From an uncultured Myxococcales bacterium (GTDB taxonomy: Bacteria > Myxococcota_A > Polyangia > Polyangiales > Polyangiaceae): a stretch of 32,440 nucleotides of DNA. Below the pieces are notes generated by a model. The model ran no database searches and was not told the DNA's origin. It saw only the letters and a program-made list of their open reading frames with translations. Of the stretch, positions 15,369 to 23,703 are shown piece after piece. The stretch is taken from assembly GCA_937872925.1 (NCBI GenBank), contig CALMUT010000061.1, positions 1-32,440 on the forward strand, in the 5' to 3' direction. Each line of letters begins with the position of its first letter. The first letter of the stretch is position 1. A program made the position numbers and the translations under genes.

Positions 15369-15971
15369 ATGGGGCACACGGCTGAAGCAGGTACGAATAG
15401 AGCACAAAGCGATCAGCCGAAGCTGTCGCCGGAAGACGAGGCGATCCGAGGCGCCATCACCGAAGGTCGTTATCGGGACGCCCTCAGCCTGTGTGCCAGA
15501 CACCACGGTGCGGCGATTGGCCGGCTGTGCATGGCGCTGACGGGGTCGAGTTCCGAAGCGGATGGCTTAGCGCAAGAAACACTGCTCGACGCGCACGCCG
15601 GCTTCGCCGGCTACCGATCAGAGGGCTCGCTGCGCGGTTGGCTCTTGACCATCGCGCGGCGCAAATGTGCGCGGCACGTCGAACGCTCGTCTCGACAGCG
15701 TTCGCGCTTGCGCTTGGTCGTGGACGCCTCACGCAACGACAACACCGAAGAGCTGCTTGTCTTGCGCCAACGGGCGGAAAAGGCGCGCGCCATGCTGGAA
15801 CAGGTGCGCCCCAGCGAGCGTGAAGCGCTGTGGTTGCGCTACGGCAGCGAACTGTCGTTCCGCGAAGTGGGGCTGGCGTGTGGCATCGAAGAGGCCGCGG
15901 CACGAAAACGAGTTTCAAGGGCGCTCAGCAAATTGCGAGATGTCGCCGGAAGTAAGGAGACAGGACGATGA
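15369..15971 (+). CDS. ECF-family RNA polymerase sigma factor, 200 aa
   Basis: Group-IV sigma-70 factor. Region 2 spans about residues 38-106 (DGLAQETLLDAHAGF...GWLLTIARRKC). Region 4 spans about 138-190 (RPSEREALWLRYGSELSFREVG, then a helix-turn-helix ending RVSRALSKLRDV). A ~37-residue extension precedes region 2. ATG 15369 follows a GAGAGAGG purine tract. Its stop overlaps the start of the anti-sigma gene (ATGA), the standard arrangement for co-translated sigma/anti-sigma pairs. It would be held at the membrane by that protein until an envelope signal releases it, which is inference from the family. Confidence 0.93.
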   Translation: MGHTAEAGTNRAQSDQPKLSPEDEAIRGAITEGRYRDALSLCARHHGAAIGRLCMALTGSSSEADGLAQETLLDAHAGFAGYRSEGSLRGWLLTIARRKCARHVERSSRQRSRLRLVVDASRNDNTEELLVLRQRAEKARAMLEQVRPSEREALWLRYGSELSFREVGLACGIEEAAARKRVSRALSKLRDVAGSKETGR

Positions 15972-18900
15972 CCGAGGACAACACCACGCTATGCGCCAAG
16001 GTGGAGGACCACCTGAGTGACATCCTCGACGGCACTGCCAGCGACGAGCTGTACGATCACGTCGCTGACTGCGACCGCTGCAGAGACGTGCGCTTCGAGG
16101 CGGAGCGGTTGACCGGCCTGGTTGCGGCGGCCGGAGCCGACTACGTACCCCAAGACGACCTGGAGTCGCGGGTACTTGCAGAGCTGGAACGCCGCGGAGG
16201 CGCCGCCAGCGATAGCCTCGAGCATTCGGGAGCAGGGTTGCCGGCCAGTGTTCCGACTACCCCGAGCGCAACGCCAGCCGCGTCTGCAGAGGCGCCCAGT
16301 GGGGACGCAGACGCCAAACCCGCAGAATCCCTGGCCAGCGGCGACGCGACGAGCGGGGAGCCCGACAGCGTGGACGCACCGATGTCCTCTCCACCGGTGA
16401 CCGCGCGCATGGACTTCGTCAAGAGCGCCATCACTGCGGACCGTCACGACACCCTGAAGAGCGAGGGACCGAAGCCCCGCGCGACGGAAGCGCCCACCGA
16501 GGAGATGCCCGCAACGCCGGAAGTGATGCCCAGTGCGACGCCGGAAGCGGCGGCCGATGCGCGCCAGGACCCGGCCGGTTCAGGCGGCAAGATCGACGAG
16601 CGCCCCCGGCTCGTGGCAACGCGGTCTCGGGGAAAGCTGGCGCTATTGGCCGGCGGAGGCCTTGCTGGACTCGCCGCGATGGCGGCGGCCGGCGTGCTCT
16701 TGCTCCGATCCGGTGGCGGCCCTCTGGGCGGCACAAGTGGCGACGGTTGGAGCGGCAAAGTATCCCATGTCGTCAGCGCAAGCGGCGAAAAGGGTGGACT
16801 GAGCACCTGCACCGCCAAGGACGAATGCACGCCCGTGACCTCGGAAAGCGACGTGAGCGCAGGGCAGGCCCTCGTCACCGACGGCACGACGCGGGCGCAA
16901 CTCACGATGGCAGATGGCACGAAGGTGACCCTGGATCATTCGACGCGTTTGGAACTGTCGGACCAATCGTCGCGACGCGCCAAGCTGACGCAAGGTGCAC
17001 TGGTAGCGGACGTTGCCAAAGTCGAAGGACAGACCGCTCGCTTCGATCTGCCGAAAGGACACGTCAACGTGCTCGGCACCAAGCTGGCCATCAAAGTCGT
17101 GGGGGATGACGCCAGTGTGGACGTTTCCCGCGGCAAGGTGGAGCTCGTCGATGCCGAAGAGCGCAAAGTCGTGGTGCGCGCTGGCGAGGAAGGCCGCGTC
17201 ATCGCGGGGCAGCCGCCCTTCGTGAGTCCGGCCCCGGCCCTCGGAGAAGCGCTGGCATGGAGTGAAGCGGCCAGCGCGGAAGGCGAAGCCGAGGATGTCC
17301 CAGCGCGCGGCCTTGGGGAGTTGAAGGCGAAGAAGCCCGGCGACAAGACAGAGCGCTCAGGAGCCGTCACCCTAACCTCGCATGCGGTAAAGGTTCGCGT
17401 GGCCGGCGCAATGGCGCGCACCGAGGTCGACGAGACCTTCACTAACAACACTGACGAAGTGCTGGAGGGTATCTATCGCTTCCCGATCCCGCCGGACGCG
17501 AAAATCGAGCGCTTGGCCCTGGAGGTAGACGGGAAACTGGAAGAAGGGGCCTTTGTGGACCGGGATCGCGCGGCATCGATTTGGCGCGGCGCCATCGTGA
17601 ACGCAGCGCCGAAGCTGCGCCAACAGATCCGTGATGAAATCGTGTGGGTCCCCGGGCCCTGGAAGGACCCGGCCTTGCTCGAATGGCAGCGCGGCGGTCG
17701 CTTCGAGTTGCGCATCTATCCCATCCCAAAGCGTGGGGCGCGACGCGTGGTCCTTGCCTACACGCAGATGCTCAAGCCCACGGGCGGTGTGCGTCGTTAC
17801 AGCTATCCCCTGCCCCACGACCCCAGCGGCTCGACAAAAGTCGATCGCTTCAGCGTGAATGTCGAGGTGCGCGGTCACGACGAGGCCTTCGGAGTCAAGA
17901 CCAGTGGCTACCAGCTGGCGTCCTCAAAGTCCGGCGGCGCTGAGCAGCTGAATATGAACGCCTCCAGCTTCATTCCGAGCGGAGATCTGACGCTAGAGCT
18001 GGCGCTGCCGGGTCGCGACGCAGAGCTGTCCGCCTGGGCGTACCAACCGGAAGCCAAGGAGCCGGCCAAGGTCGCCGCAAACGCCGCGACCAAAACCGCG
18101 GATGCCGAAGAGTCCGGCGACGCTGACGACGGCAGTGCGTTCGTGGCACTCGCGCTGCGACCCAAGCTGCCCCGAGTTCGAGAAAATACAAAGCGCAGCT
18201 TCGGCATCGTGGTCGACGCGAGCCGCTCGATGTACGGCGAGAGCTACCGCCGGGCGATTGCCGTCGCGGAAAAGACGGTGCGGGAGCTCGACCGCGGTGA
18301 CCAATTCACACTGCTTGCCTGTGACACGTCGTGCCGCACCCTCAGTGGCGGTCTCCAACACCCCAGTGCCCAATCCGCGCTGGAAGCGCGACGTTTCTTG
18401 GAAGGCGCGAGCCCCGAAGGCGCGTCGGATCCGACGGCGGCCATCTCTGCAGCGCGCAGCGCCGCACAGCTCGGGGGTGGTGACGTGCGTATCGTGTACA
18501 TCGGCGACGGCACCCCCACGGTGGGTCCAATCCGTCAGGCCTATGTCACCCGCGCGGTTGAAGATGCGGTTCCCGCCGGCAGCGGCACGGTCACAACCGT
18601 TGCCATTGGGGCGGATTCGGACCTGGATACGCTCAGTGCGCTGGCACGTGGGGGCGGCGGCGTCGTGCTGCCGTACGTGCCCGGACAGACCACGGCGGAG
18701 GTCGCGTTCGCGGTCTTGGGCGCGTCCTACGGCACCACCCTGCAGGACGTCAGCGTGGAACTCCCTGCGGCGCTCACCGCGGTGGCTCCCAAACGCCTCG
18801 ATACCATCGTGGCCGGCGGCGAGCAGGTCGTCGTTGCCCGGATGAACCAGAAGGAGCTCGACGGCACCGTGGTGCTGCGAGGGCGCGTCGGCAAAGAGAG

Positions 18901-20482
18901 CTTTGAGCAGCGTTACCCGCTGCGACTGCTTGCCAGTAGCAGCAAGGGCAACGCCTTCGTGCCACGGCTCTTTGCCGCGACGCGCATCGCAGACCTGGAG
19001 CGCGAGACCGGAGCCGAGCCCAAGAAGGAAGCCATCGCGCTCTCGAGTCGGTTCGACGTGGCCAGCCGCTTCACCTCGCTCTTGGTGCTGGAGAGCAAGG
19101 CCATGTTCCAGGCCTTTGGCCTCGACAACACCCGCACCAGCCATCAGTGGACCGGAGAAGAGGCGGCGGAAGGCGCAGTGGCAGCCGGTCTGGACGAAAT
19201 CGAGGACGAAGAAGATCCCGTCGGCGATCTCGCCCCCCGTGGCGGCGGCCGAGCCAGGGGCCCAGGTCTGTCCGCCGCGGACAAGGATGTAGGCGGTATC
19301 GGCAGCGGTGCCAGCAGCAGCGGCGGCTTCGGGCTGAGCAAGCCTGCCAAGAAGCCAAGCGTCGCGGCGCGTCCCTCCCCGCCACCGGCCTCCGCGCCCG
19401 CTGAGGAACCGCTGCCCTTTGCCCAAAGCGAAGCCAAGGCAAAGAAAGAAAGCAGCAAAGGAAACGACCGTGCGTTCGAGCTCGAACGCAGTAGCCGCCG
19501 GCCCTGGCCGCGCCCCGACAACCGACGCATGGTCCCGATGCGCCGCATCTGGGAACGCAAGGGTTCGATTGAAGCGAGCGAAAACGCCATCCCGAGCACG
19601 GCACTTCCGTCGGCCATCGCCATTGCCGAGCGCGAGGTGGAGCAAGCGCCCAATCGCCGCGCAGCGGTACAGAAGCTGTACTCGCTGTTGATGCTGGCGG
19701 GCGACGTGGAGCGCGCGTTTTCGACTGCAGAGCGTTGGAGCGAAAAGGAACCCCTGGACGCCGACGCCTTGACCGCGCGGGCTGATTTGGCATCGCGCAC
19801 CGGCGACCGCGAACTCGCCATCCGCATCTTGGGCAGCGTCGTCGACGTGCGACCCGACGATGTAGCAGCACAACAGCGTTTGGCACGCCTGCATCGCTGG
19901 GCAGGACGCCCCGACCTGGGCTGCCGCCACTCCTTGGCCATCGCACAAATCCGCAGTGGCGACCCCAAGCTGCTCGCCGAGGCCGTGAGCTGCGCGCGAC
20001 AAACCGGCCAGAGCGTCATGGTCAACGACATGCTGTCGGGAGCCGAAGAGCGCACCAAGCGGGTCGCCGAAACGCTGGTCGCGCGCTTCGACAAACGCGA
20101 TGACGCGCTTTCCGGCGACTTCCGAGTTGAAGCCAAGTGGAGCGGTGACGCCGACCTGGACGTGGCGCTGATCCACCCTGACGGACACCGCGTATCCTGG
20201 TTGGGCGCCCCCACGCGCTCGGTGATCACCGCCACGGATGTGCAGAGCAGAAGTCAGGAAGGGTTGGCCCTGCGCGGTGCCAAGACCGGCGAGTACGTGA
20301 TCGAGATTGTGCGGGCCGGAGGCGCTACCGGTGGCCCGGTGCGCGGCGATGTGACCGTGACCATCGCGGGCACTCGCAAGGTGATTCCGTTCAATCTGGA
20401 CGGCACCCGCAAAACCATCGGCGTTGCGAAGATCCGCATGCAATCCCGACTGGTGCCCGTGCGCAACTTCGGTTGGCGCTGA
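15968..20482 (+). CDS. Giant anti-sigma protein: ZAS + TM + FecR + VIT + VWA + helical repeats + DUF2135-like, 1504 aa
   Basis: The N terminus is a zinc-binding anti-sigma domain with Cys9 and His31-x3-Cys35-x2-Cys38. A Pro/Ala-rich linker leads to one membrane helix at ~223-246. Outside it lie a FecR domain (~265-415, ending in a GKVELVD...VRAGEEG pattern), a VIT domain from ~465 (VDETFTNNTDEVLEGIYRFPIP) and a VWA domain (~743-930). The VWA MIDAS looks complete: Asp750-Ala-Ser752-Arg-Ser754, Thr823 and Asp847. After a low-complexity stretch (~1065-1180) there are TPR-like helices (~1210-1360) and a YfaP/DUF2135-like beta domain (~1385-1490, DADLDVALIHPDG). The frame is continuous, so this is one polypeptide. 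It overlaps the sigma gene by 4 bases. Confidence 0.9.
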   Translation: MTEDNTTLCAKVEDHLSDILDGTASDELYDHVADCDRCRDVRFEAERLTGLVAAAGADYVPQDDLESRVLAELERRGGAASDSLEHSGAGLPASVPTTPSATPAASAEAPSGDADAKPAESLASGDATSGEPDSVDAPMSSPPVTARMDFVKSAITADRHDTLKSEGPKPRATEAPTEEMPATPEVMPSATPEAAADARQDPAGSGGKIDERPRLVATRSRGKLALLAGGGLAGLAAMAAAGVLLLRSGGGPLGGTSGDGWSGKVSHVVSASGEKGGLSTCTAKDECTPVTSESDVSAGQALVTDGTTRAQLTMADGTKVTLDHSTRLELSDQSSRRAKLTQGALVADVAKVEGQTARFDLPKGHVNVLGTKLAIKVVGDDASVDVSRGKVELVDAEERKVVVRAGEEGRVIAGQPPFVSPAPALGEALAWSEAASAEGEAEDVPARGLGELKAKKPGDKTERSGAVTLTSHAVKVRVAGAMARTEVDETFTNNTDEVLEGIYRFPIPPDAKIERLALEVDGKLEEGAFVDRDRAASIWRGAIVNAAPKLRQQIRDEIVWVPGPWKDPALLEWQRGGRFELRIYPIPKRGARRVVLAYTQMLKPTGGVRRYSYPLPHDPSGSTKVDRFSVNVEVRGHDEAFGVKTSGYQLASSKSGGAEQLNMNASSFIPSGDLTLELALPGRDAELSAWAYQPEAKEPAKVAANAATKTADAEESGDADDGSAFVALALRPKLPRVRENTKRSFGIVVDASRSMYGESYRRAIAVAEKTVRELDRGDQFTLLACDTSCRTLSGGLQHPSAQSALEARRFLEGASPEGASDPTAAISAARSAAQLGGGDVRIVYIGDGTPTVGPIRQAYVTRAVEDAVPAGSGTVTTVAIGADSDLDTLSALARGGGGVVLPYVPGQTTAEVAFAVLGASYGTTLQDVSVELPAALTAVAPKRLDTIVAGGEQVVVARMNQKELDGTVVLRGRVGKESFEQRYPLRLLASSSKGNAFVPRLFAATRIADLERETGAEPKKEAIALSSRFDVASRFTSLLVLESKAMFQAFGLDNTRTSHQWTGEEAAEGAVAAGLDEIEDEEDPVGDLAPRGGGRARGPGLSAADKDVGGIGSGASSSGGFGLSKPAKKPSVAARPSPPPASAPAEEPLPFAQSEAKAKKESSKGNDRAFELERSSRRPWPRPDNRRMVPMRRIWERKGSIEASENAIPSTALPSAIAIAEREVEQAPNRRAAVQKLYSLLMLAGDVERAFSTAERWSEKEPLDADALTARADLASRTGDRELAIRILGSVVDVRPDDVAAQQRLARLHRWAGRPDLGCRHSLAIAQIRSGDPKLLAEAVSCARQTGQSVMVNDMLSGAEERTKRVAETLVARFDKRDDALSGDFRVEAKWSGDADLDVALIHPDGHRVSWLGAPTRSVITATDVQSRSQEGLALRGAKTGEYVIEIVRAGGATGGPVRGDVTVTIAGTRKVIPFNLDGTRKTIGVAKIRMQSRLVPVRNFGWR

Positions 20483-20504
20483 CATATCCAGTGGATCTTG
20501 CCTT

Positions 20505-20535
20505 GCGCCGAGTGCGACTTCGTCGTGCTCGGCGC
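20505..20535 (+). terminator. Strong hairpin (14-bp stem, 3-base loop) after the anti-sigma gene
   Basis: The arms 20505-20518 and 20522-20535 pair along their full length, with two G-U wobbles in RNA, around a TTC loop. It starts 22 bases past the stop. No T tract follows, so it is not a textbook intrinsic terminator. It may be a transcript-end stabiliser or an attenuator before the lipoprotein gene. Confidence 0.45.
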
Positions 20536-20603
20536 TCGTGTAAGTATCGCCGGCAGTAGAACGTTTGCGGTAGAGAGACGTAAGTGATCCTGAGGAGAAC
20601 GTA

Positions 20604-22001
20604 ATGATGAAACGCAGTTCATGGACCGGCCTGACTCTGGCTTTACTCGCCGCATGTGCTTCGGGGCAGCCGACTTCCAACGCACCAGGCAAGGCCGCGA
20701 CCAGTGGCCCAGGTGGCACGCCGCTAGTGCAGGAAAACGGAAACCAGATCGCGACGGGAGACCCCGACGCACCCCAGCCTGAAGACGGCGAGTGGGGCAT
20801 CATCGGTGACGCTAGCTACCCCGCGGTCGTGGACAAAGTGGTCGGCATGACTAGCGACCAAGAGGTGCGGCGTGGCGCCAAGCGGCGCGGCCTAGATGTC
20901 GTGAACGTCACCTGGGAGGATACCGGCCGCTCGCAGGGTTCGTCTCTCGGCCCCAACATCTCCGATCTGACGCTGCAAGTGCGCTACAGACCAGGCGGCG
21001 AGCGCGAACGCACGGCGCTGATGCCAGTACTCCGGTTCCCCAACTTCACGGACCGCACTGGGGACGTGCCGGCAAACAAGTTTTTCATTCGCGTTGGCAA
21101 CGAACGCAAGAAGGACCAACTGCAGACCGTGCCGCTGACCGACGTGCTCAAGAACGTGCGCAAGTTTGCAGCCAAGCCCTGGAGCATCAAGGGCAGTGGC
21201 AATCTGCTAGCGAAACGCGACACGCATTTCCTGGTCAGCGCTCAGGCCGTCTTCCTGCCCATTCCCAAGCAGGGCAAGGCCGAGTTCAACCCGGTGATCT
21301 TCAACTACCAGTCCGCGCCGGGTTCACCGGCGGTGTTGGCCATCTTGGTGACGCGCCAGGGCACCAGCATGAGCATCGTGGAAAACCGACCCGGCGAAAG
21401 CCTGATCCAGGGTGTCGGGCAGGAACTCTATTTCAACAACGAGGGCCAGCGCGCGGCCTTCACGGCCGAGCGTAAGAGCGATGTCAAACGACGCATCGAG
21501 GCCAAGGGCGGCGCGCGCACTCAGGACGACAAGAGTGCGCTAGCGCGGGGAGCAGACGCGCTGTTCCTGATCCAGGTGCCATTGAAACACAAGAACCGCG
21601 GCTTTCTGGGTGGCATGGGCTCCGGCGCTGACGAGGAGATGGCCGCGGACATGGCCGCACCCTCCGCTGGCGCGGCGCCAGCACCGCCGAAGAAGTCCAA
21701 GGCAGAGCAGAGTGATGTGGAGCAGGCGGTGCTCGGCCACGGGAGGAACCGCGGCCCATTCGAAGAAGGCGGCGGGCTGGAGCTGGTGCGTGACGACAAG
21801 TTCCCCATCCGCATCACGGTGCAGTTCTACAAGGCAACCAGCAACGGCGTCGTGAGCGAGAAGGACCTGGACGGCATTGCCAAGAGCATTGGCGGCGTCT
21901 ACGAGCACGCGGACTTCGTCGGTTCGTTGGTGATCCCCGACGGCGATCCCAGGCGCCCGACGGAGTGGCAGAAGATCCCGGGGGAGTGGTTTCCCTGGTG
22001 A
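20604..22001 (+). CDS. Lipoprotein of unknown function, 465 aa
   Basis: The signal peptide ends in LLAAC, with Cys18 as the lipidation site. A disordered Thr/Pro/Gly-rich stretch follows, then a mostly beta-rich body with no family I recognise. A low-complexity Ala/Pro/Lys insert lies around 340-375. The C terminus reads EKDLDGIAKSIGGVY...EWFPW. ATG 20604 has an AGGAG Shine-Dalgarno six bases upstream (20593-20597). ATG 20607 is a second choice with nine bases. It follows the giant anti-sigma gene by 121 bases with a hairpin between. An envelope partner of the VIT/VWA part is possible but unproven. Confidence 0.85.
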   Translation: MMKRSSWTGLTLALLAACASGQPTSNAPGKAATSGPGGTPLVQENGNQIATGDPDAPQPEDGEWGIIGDASYPAVVDKVVGMTSDQEVRRGAKRRGLDVVNVTWEDTGRSQGSSLGPNISDLTLQVRYRPGGERERTALMPVLRFPNFTDRTGDVPANKFFIRVGNERKKDQLQTVPLTDVLKNVRKFAAKPWSIKGSGNLLAKRDTHFLVSAQAVFLPIPKQGKAEFNPVIFNYQSAPGSPAVLAILVTRQGTSMSIVENRPGESLIQGVGQELYFNNEGQRAAFTAERKSDVKRRIEAKGGARTQDDKSALARGADALFLIQVPLKHKNRGFLGGMGSGADEEMAADMAAPSAGAAPAPPKKSKAEQSDVEQAVLGHGRNRGPFEEGGGLELVRDDKFPIRITVQFYKATSNGVVSEKDLDGIAKSIGGVYEHADFVGSLVIPDGDPRRPTEWQKIPGEWFPW

Positions 22002-22023
22002 GATACTGCAGGCGCTAGACCTC

Positions 22024-22055
22024 CGGGCGAGCCTCGGCGTATACCGATTCGCCCG
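22024..22055 (+). promoter_or_regulatory. Hairpin directly in front of the pgsB start codon
   Basis: The outer arms CGGGCGA (22024-22030) and TCGCCCG (22049-22055) are perfect, and inner TCGG/CCGA arms pair within. It ends two bases before the pgsB ATG, where a ribosome-binding site should be, and no Shine-Dalgarno is visible. It could hide the initiation region or end the upstream transcript. Confidence 0.35.
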
Positions 22056-22057
22056 CG

Positions 22058-23251
22058 ATGTCTGGCACCGCCCTGCTCATAATCGTCACCGCTTCCCTCG
22101 TGCTCTTGGGCGCATTCGAGCTGTGGTCTCACAAGAAGAAGCTCAAGCAGATCCGGATCCGCGTGCACGTGAATGGCACGCGGGGCAAGTCCAGCGTGAC
22201 GCGATTGATTGCCTCCGCACTCCGGGAGGCAGGGCTCGTCACCTGCGCAAAAACGACCGGAACTCTCGCGCGCTTCATCCTGCCTGACGGCCGCGAGCTT
22301 CCGATCTTTCGCCCCGCGGGCGCCAACGTCATCGAGCAAAAACGAATTGTCGCTGCCGCCGCGGCCCACGGCGCAGAAGCGCTCGTCGTCGAGTGCATGG
22401 CGCTTGCCCCGGAGCTGATCGCCCTATGCGAGCTCAAGCTTGTGCGCGCCACGCACGGCGTGATCACCAATGCCCGACCCGATCACTTGGACGTGATGGG
22501 GCCCGGAGACATCGACGTCGCCAAGGCGCTTTGCGGAATGGTGCCCGTTGGCGGCAAGCTCTTCACGGCTGAGGAAAAGCACCTCGCGGTGATGCAAGCA
22601 GCCGCGACAGACCGCAAGACCCAGCTCATCGCCGTCGACCGAGACGCCATCACGAGTGTGACCAAAGACGAGCTCAAGAACTTCGCGTATACCGAACACC
22701 CCGACAATGTCGCCCTTGCGCTGAGCGTGTGCGAGGACATTGGAATCGAACGCGATATTGCGCTCCGCGGAATGTACAAAACGAGCCCCGACCCCGGCGC
22801 CCTCACGTCCTTCGAGCTTGCGTTTTTTGGACGCCGCATCGTGTTTGTGAACGGTTTCGCCGCCAACGATCCGGTCTCCACCGAACAACTCTGGAACCTC
22901 GCCTTGGCTGGCAATCCAGACGTGAAGACCAAGATCGCCGTCTTCAACTGCCGTGCGGACCGCCCGGACCGGAGCCTACAGCTGGGCGCGGAGATCGCGA
23001 ACTGGCAGCCAGCCGACAAGTTCGTGCTCATGGGAACGGGCACGTATCTGTTCGCCCGGGCCGCAATCCGAGCCGGCGTGGACTCCGGCAGCTTCGTTTT
23101 TGCAGAAGATGTAGACGTGGAGGAGCTTTTCGAGCAAATCGTGGCCTTGGTGGATGGTTCCGCTTTGGTCATGGGCATGGGCAACATTGGCGGGGACGGT
23201 CTGCCTCTCACGCGCTACTTCCGCAATCGCTCCATTCCGGTCGCTTCATGA
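22058..23251 (+). CDS. pgsB: Poly-gamma-glutamate synthase subunit PgsB/CapB, 397 aa
   Basis: An amide ligase of the Mur-ligase superfamily. It has an N-terminal membrane helix (~4-22) and the ATP-binding loop NGTRGKSSVTRL at residues 39-50. ANVIEQKRIV, VECMAL and VITNARPDHLDVMG segments are highly typical of CapB/PgsB. It polymerises glutamate through gamma-carboxyl bonds with PgsC at the inner membrane. The length matches the family. ATG 22058 gives the expected short hydrophobic N terminus. The stop overlaps pgsC as ATGA. It is the first gene of a three-gene operon. The polymer could serve as a capsule, a released polymer or a matrix component. Confidence 0.95.
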   Translation: MSGTALLIIVTASLVLLGAFELWSHKKKLKQIRIRVHVNGTRGKSSVTRLIASALREAGLVTCAKTTGTLARFILPDGRELPIFRPAGANVIEQKRIVAAAAAHGAEALVVECMALAPELIALCELKLVRATHGVITNARPDHLDVMGPGDIDVAKALCGMVPVGGKLFTAEEKHLAVMQAAATDRKTQLIAVDRDAITSVTKDELKNFAYTEHPDNVALALSVCEDIGIERDIALRGMYKTSPDPGALTSFELAFFGRRIVFVNGFAANDPVSTEQLWNLALAGNPDVKTKIAVFNCRADRPDRSLQLGAEIANWQPADKFVLMGTGTYLFARAAIRAGVDSGSFVFAEDVDVEELFEQIVALVDGSALVMGMGNIGGDGLPLTRYFRNRSIPVAS

Positions 23252-23703
23252 TTGAGCTCCTTCCCCTTTCCGTCGGCATTGGCCTTGCCGTGAGCCTGCT
23301 CTTCACTGAGATGTTCGGCATCGCTGCGGGCGGCATGATCGTCCCCGGCTATCTGGCGCTGTCGCTCAATCGCCCCGTAGACGTCGTGCTCACGGTACTC
23401 GCGGGCTTCGCCACCTTCGCAGTCGTGCACACCCTGTCATCCTTCACGGTCATCTACGGCAGGCGCCGTACGGTGCTGATGATCCTCGTAGGCTACCTGG
23501 TGGGCATGGCGCTGCGCTGGGGCACAGGAAGCGTGGGCATCGGCGGCGTCGAAATCGAAGTGATCGGGTTCATCATTCCGGGCTTGATCGGGATCTGGCT
23601 CGATCGCCAAGGCATCGTGGAGACACTGGCTGCGCTGATCACGGCATCGGTCGTAGTCCGACTGATCTTGGTCGTCGTAGTCGGCGCGGAGCTTTCGGGA
23701 TGA
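23248..23703 (+). CDS. pgsC: Poly-gamma-glutamate synthase membrane subunit PgsC/CapC, 151 aa
   Basis: A very hydrophobic protein with four or five membrane helices. The segments GLAVSLLFTEMFGIAAGGMIVPGYLAL and VEVIGFIIPGLIGIWLDRQG are the hallmarks of PgsC/CapC, and the length (~150 aa) is normal. It forms the membrane part of the synthase with PgsB. The start is the ATG at 23248 inside the pgsB stop, since a longer open frame upstream is antisense noise within pgsB's other frame. Its stop overlaps the ATG of the next gene by four bases. Confidence 0.95.
   Translation: MIELLPLSVGIGLAVSLLFTEMFGIAAGGMIVPGYLALSLNRPVDVVLTVLAGFATFAVVHTLSSFTVIYGRRRTVLMILVGYLVGMALRWGTGSVGIGGVEIEVIGFIIPGLIGIWLDRQGIVETLAALITASVVVRLILVVVVGAELSG

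Noticed and set aside
17993..20803. A 936-codon open frame antisense to the giant anti-sigma gene
   Set aside because: It mirrors a gene with clear ZAS, FecR, VIT and VWA motifs. Strong GC bias at third codon positions opens antisense frames, and the translation is low-complexity with no domain.
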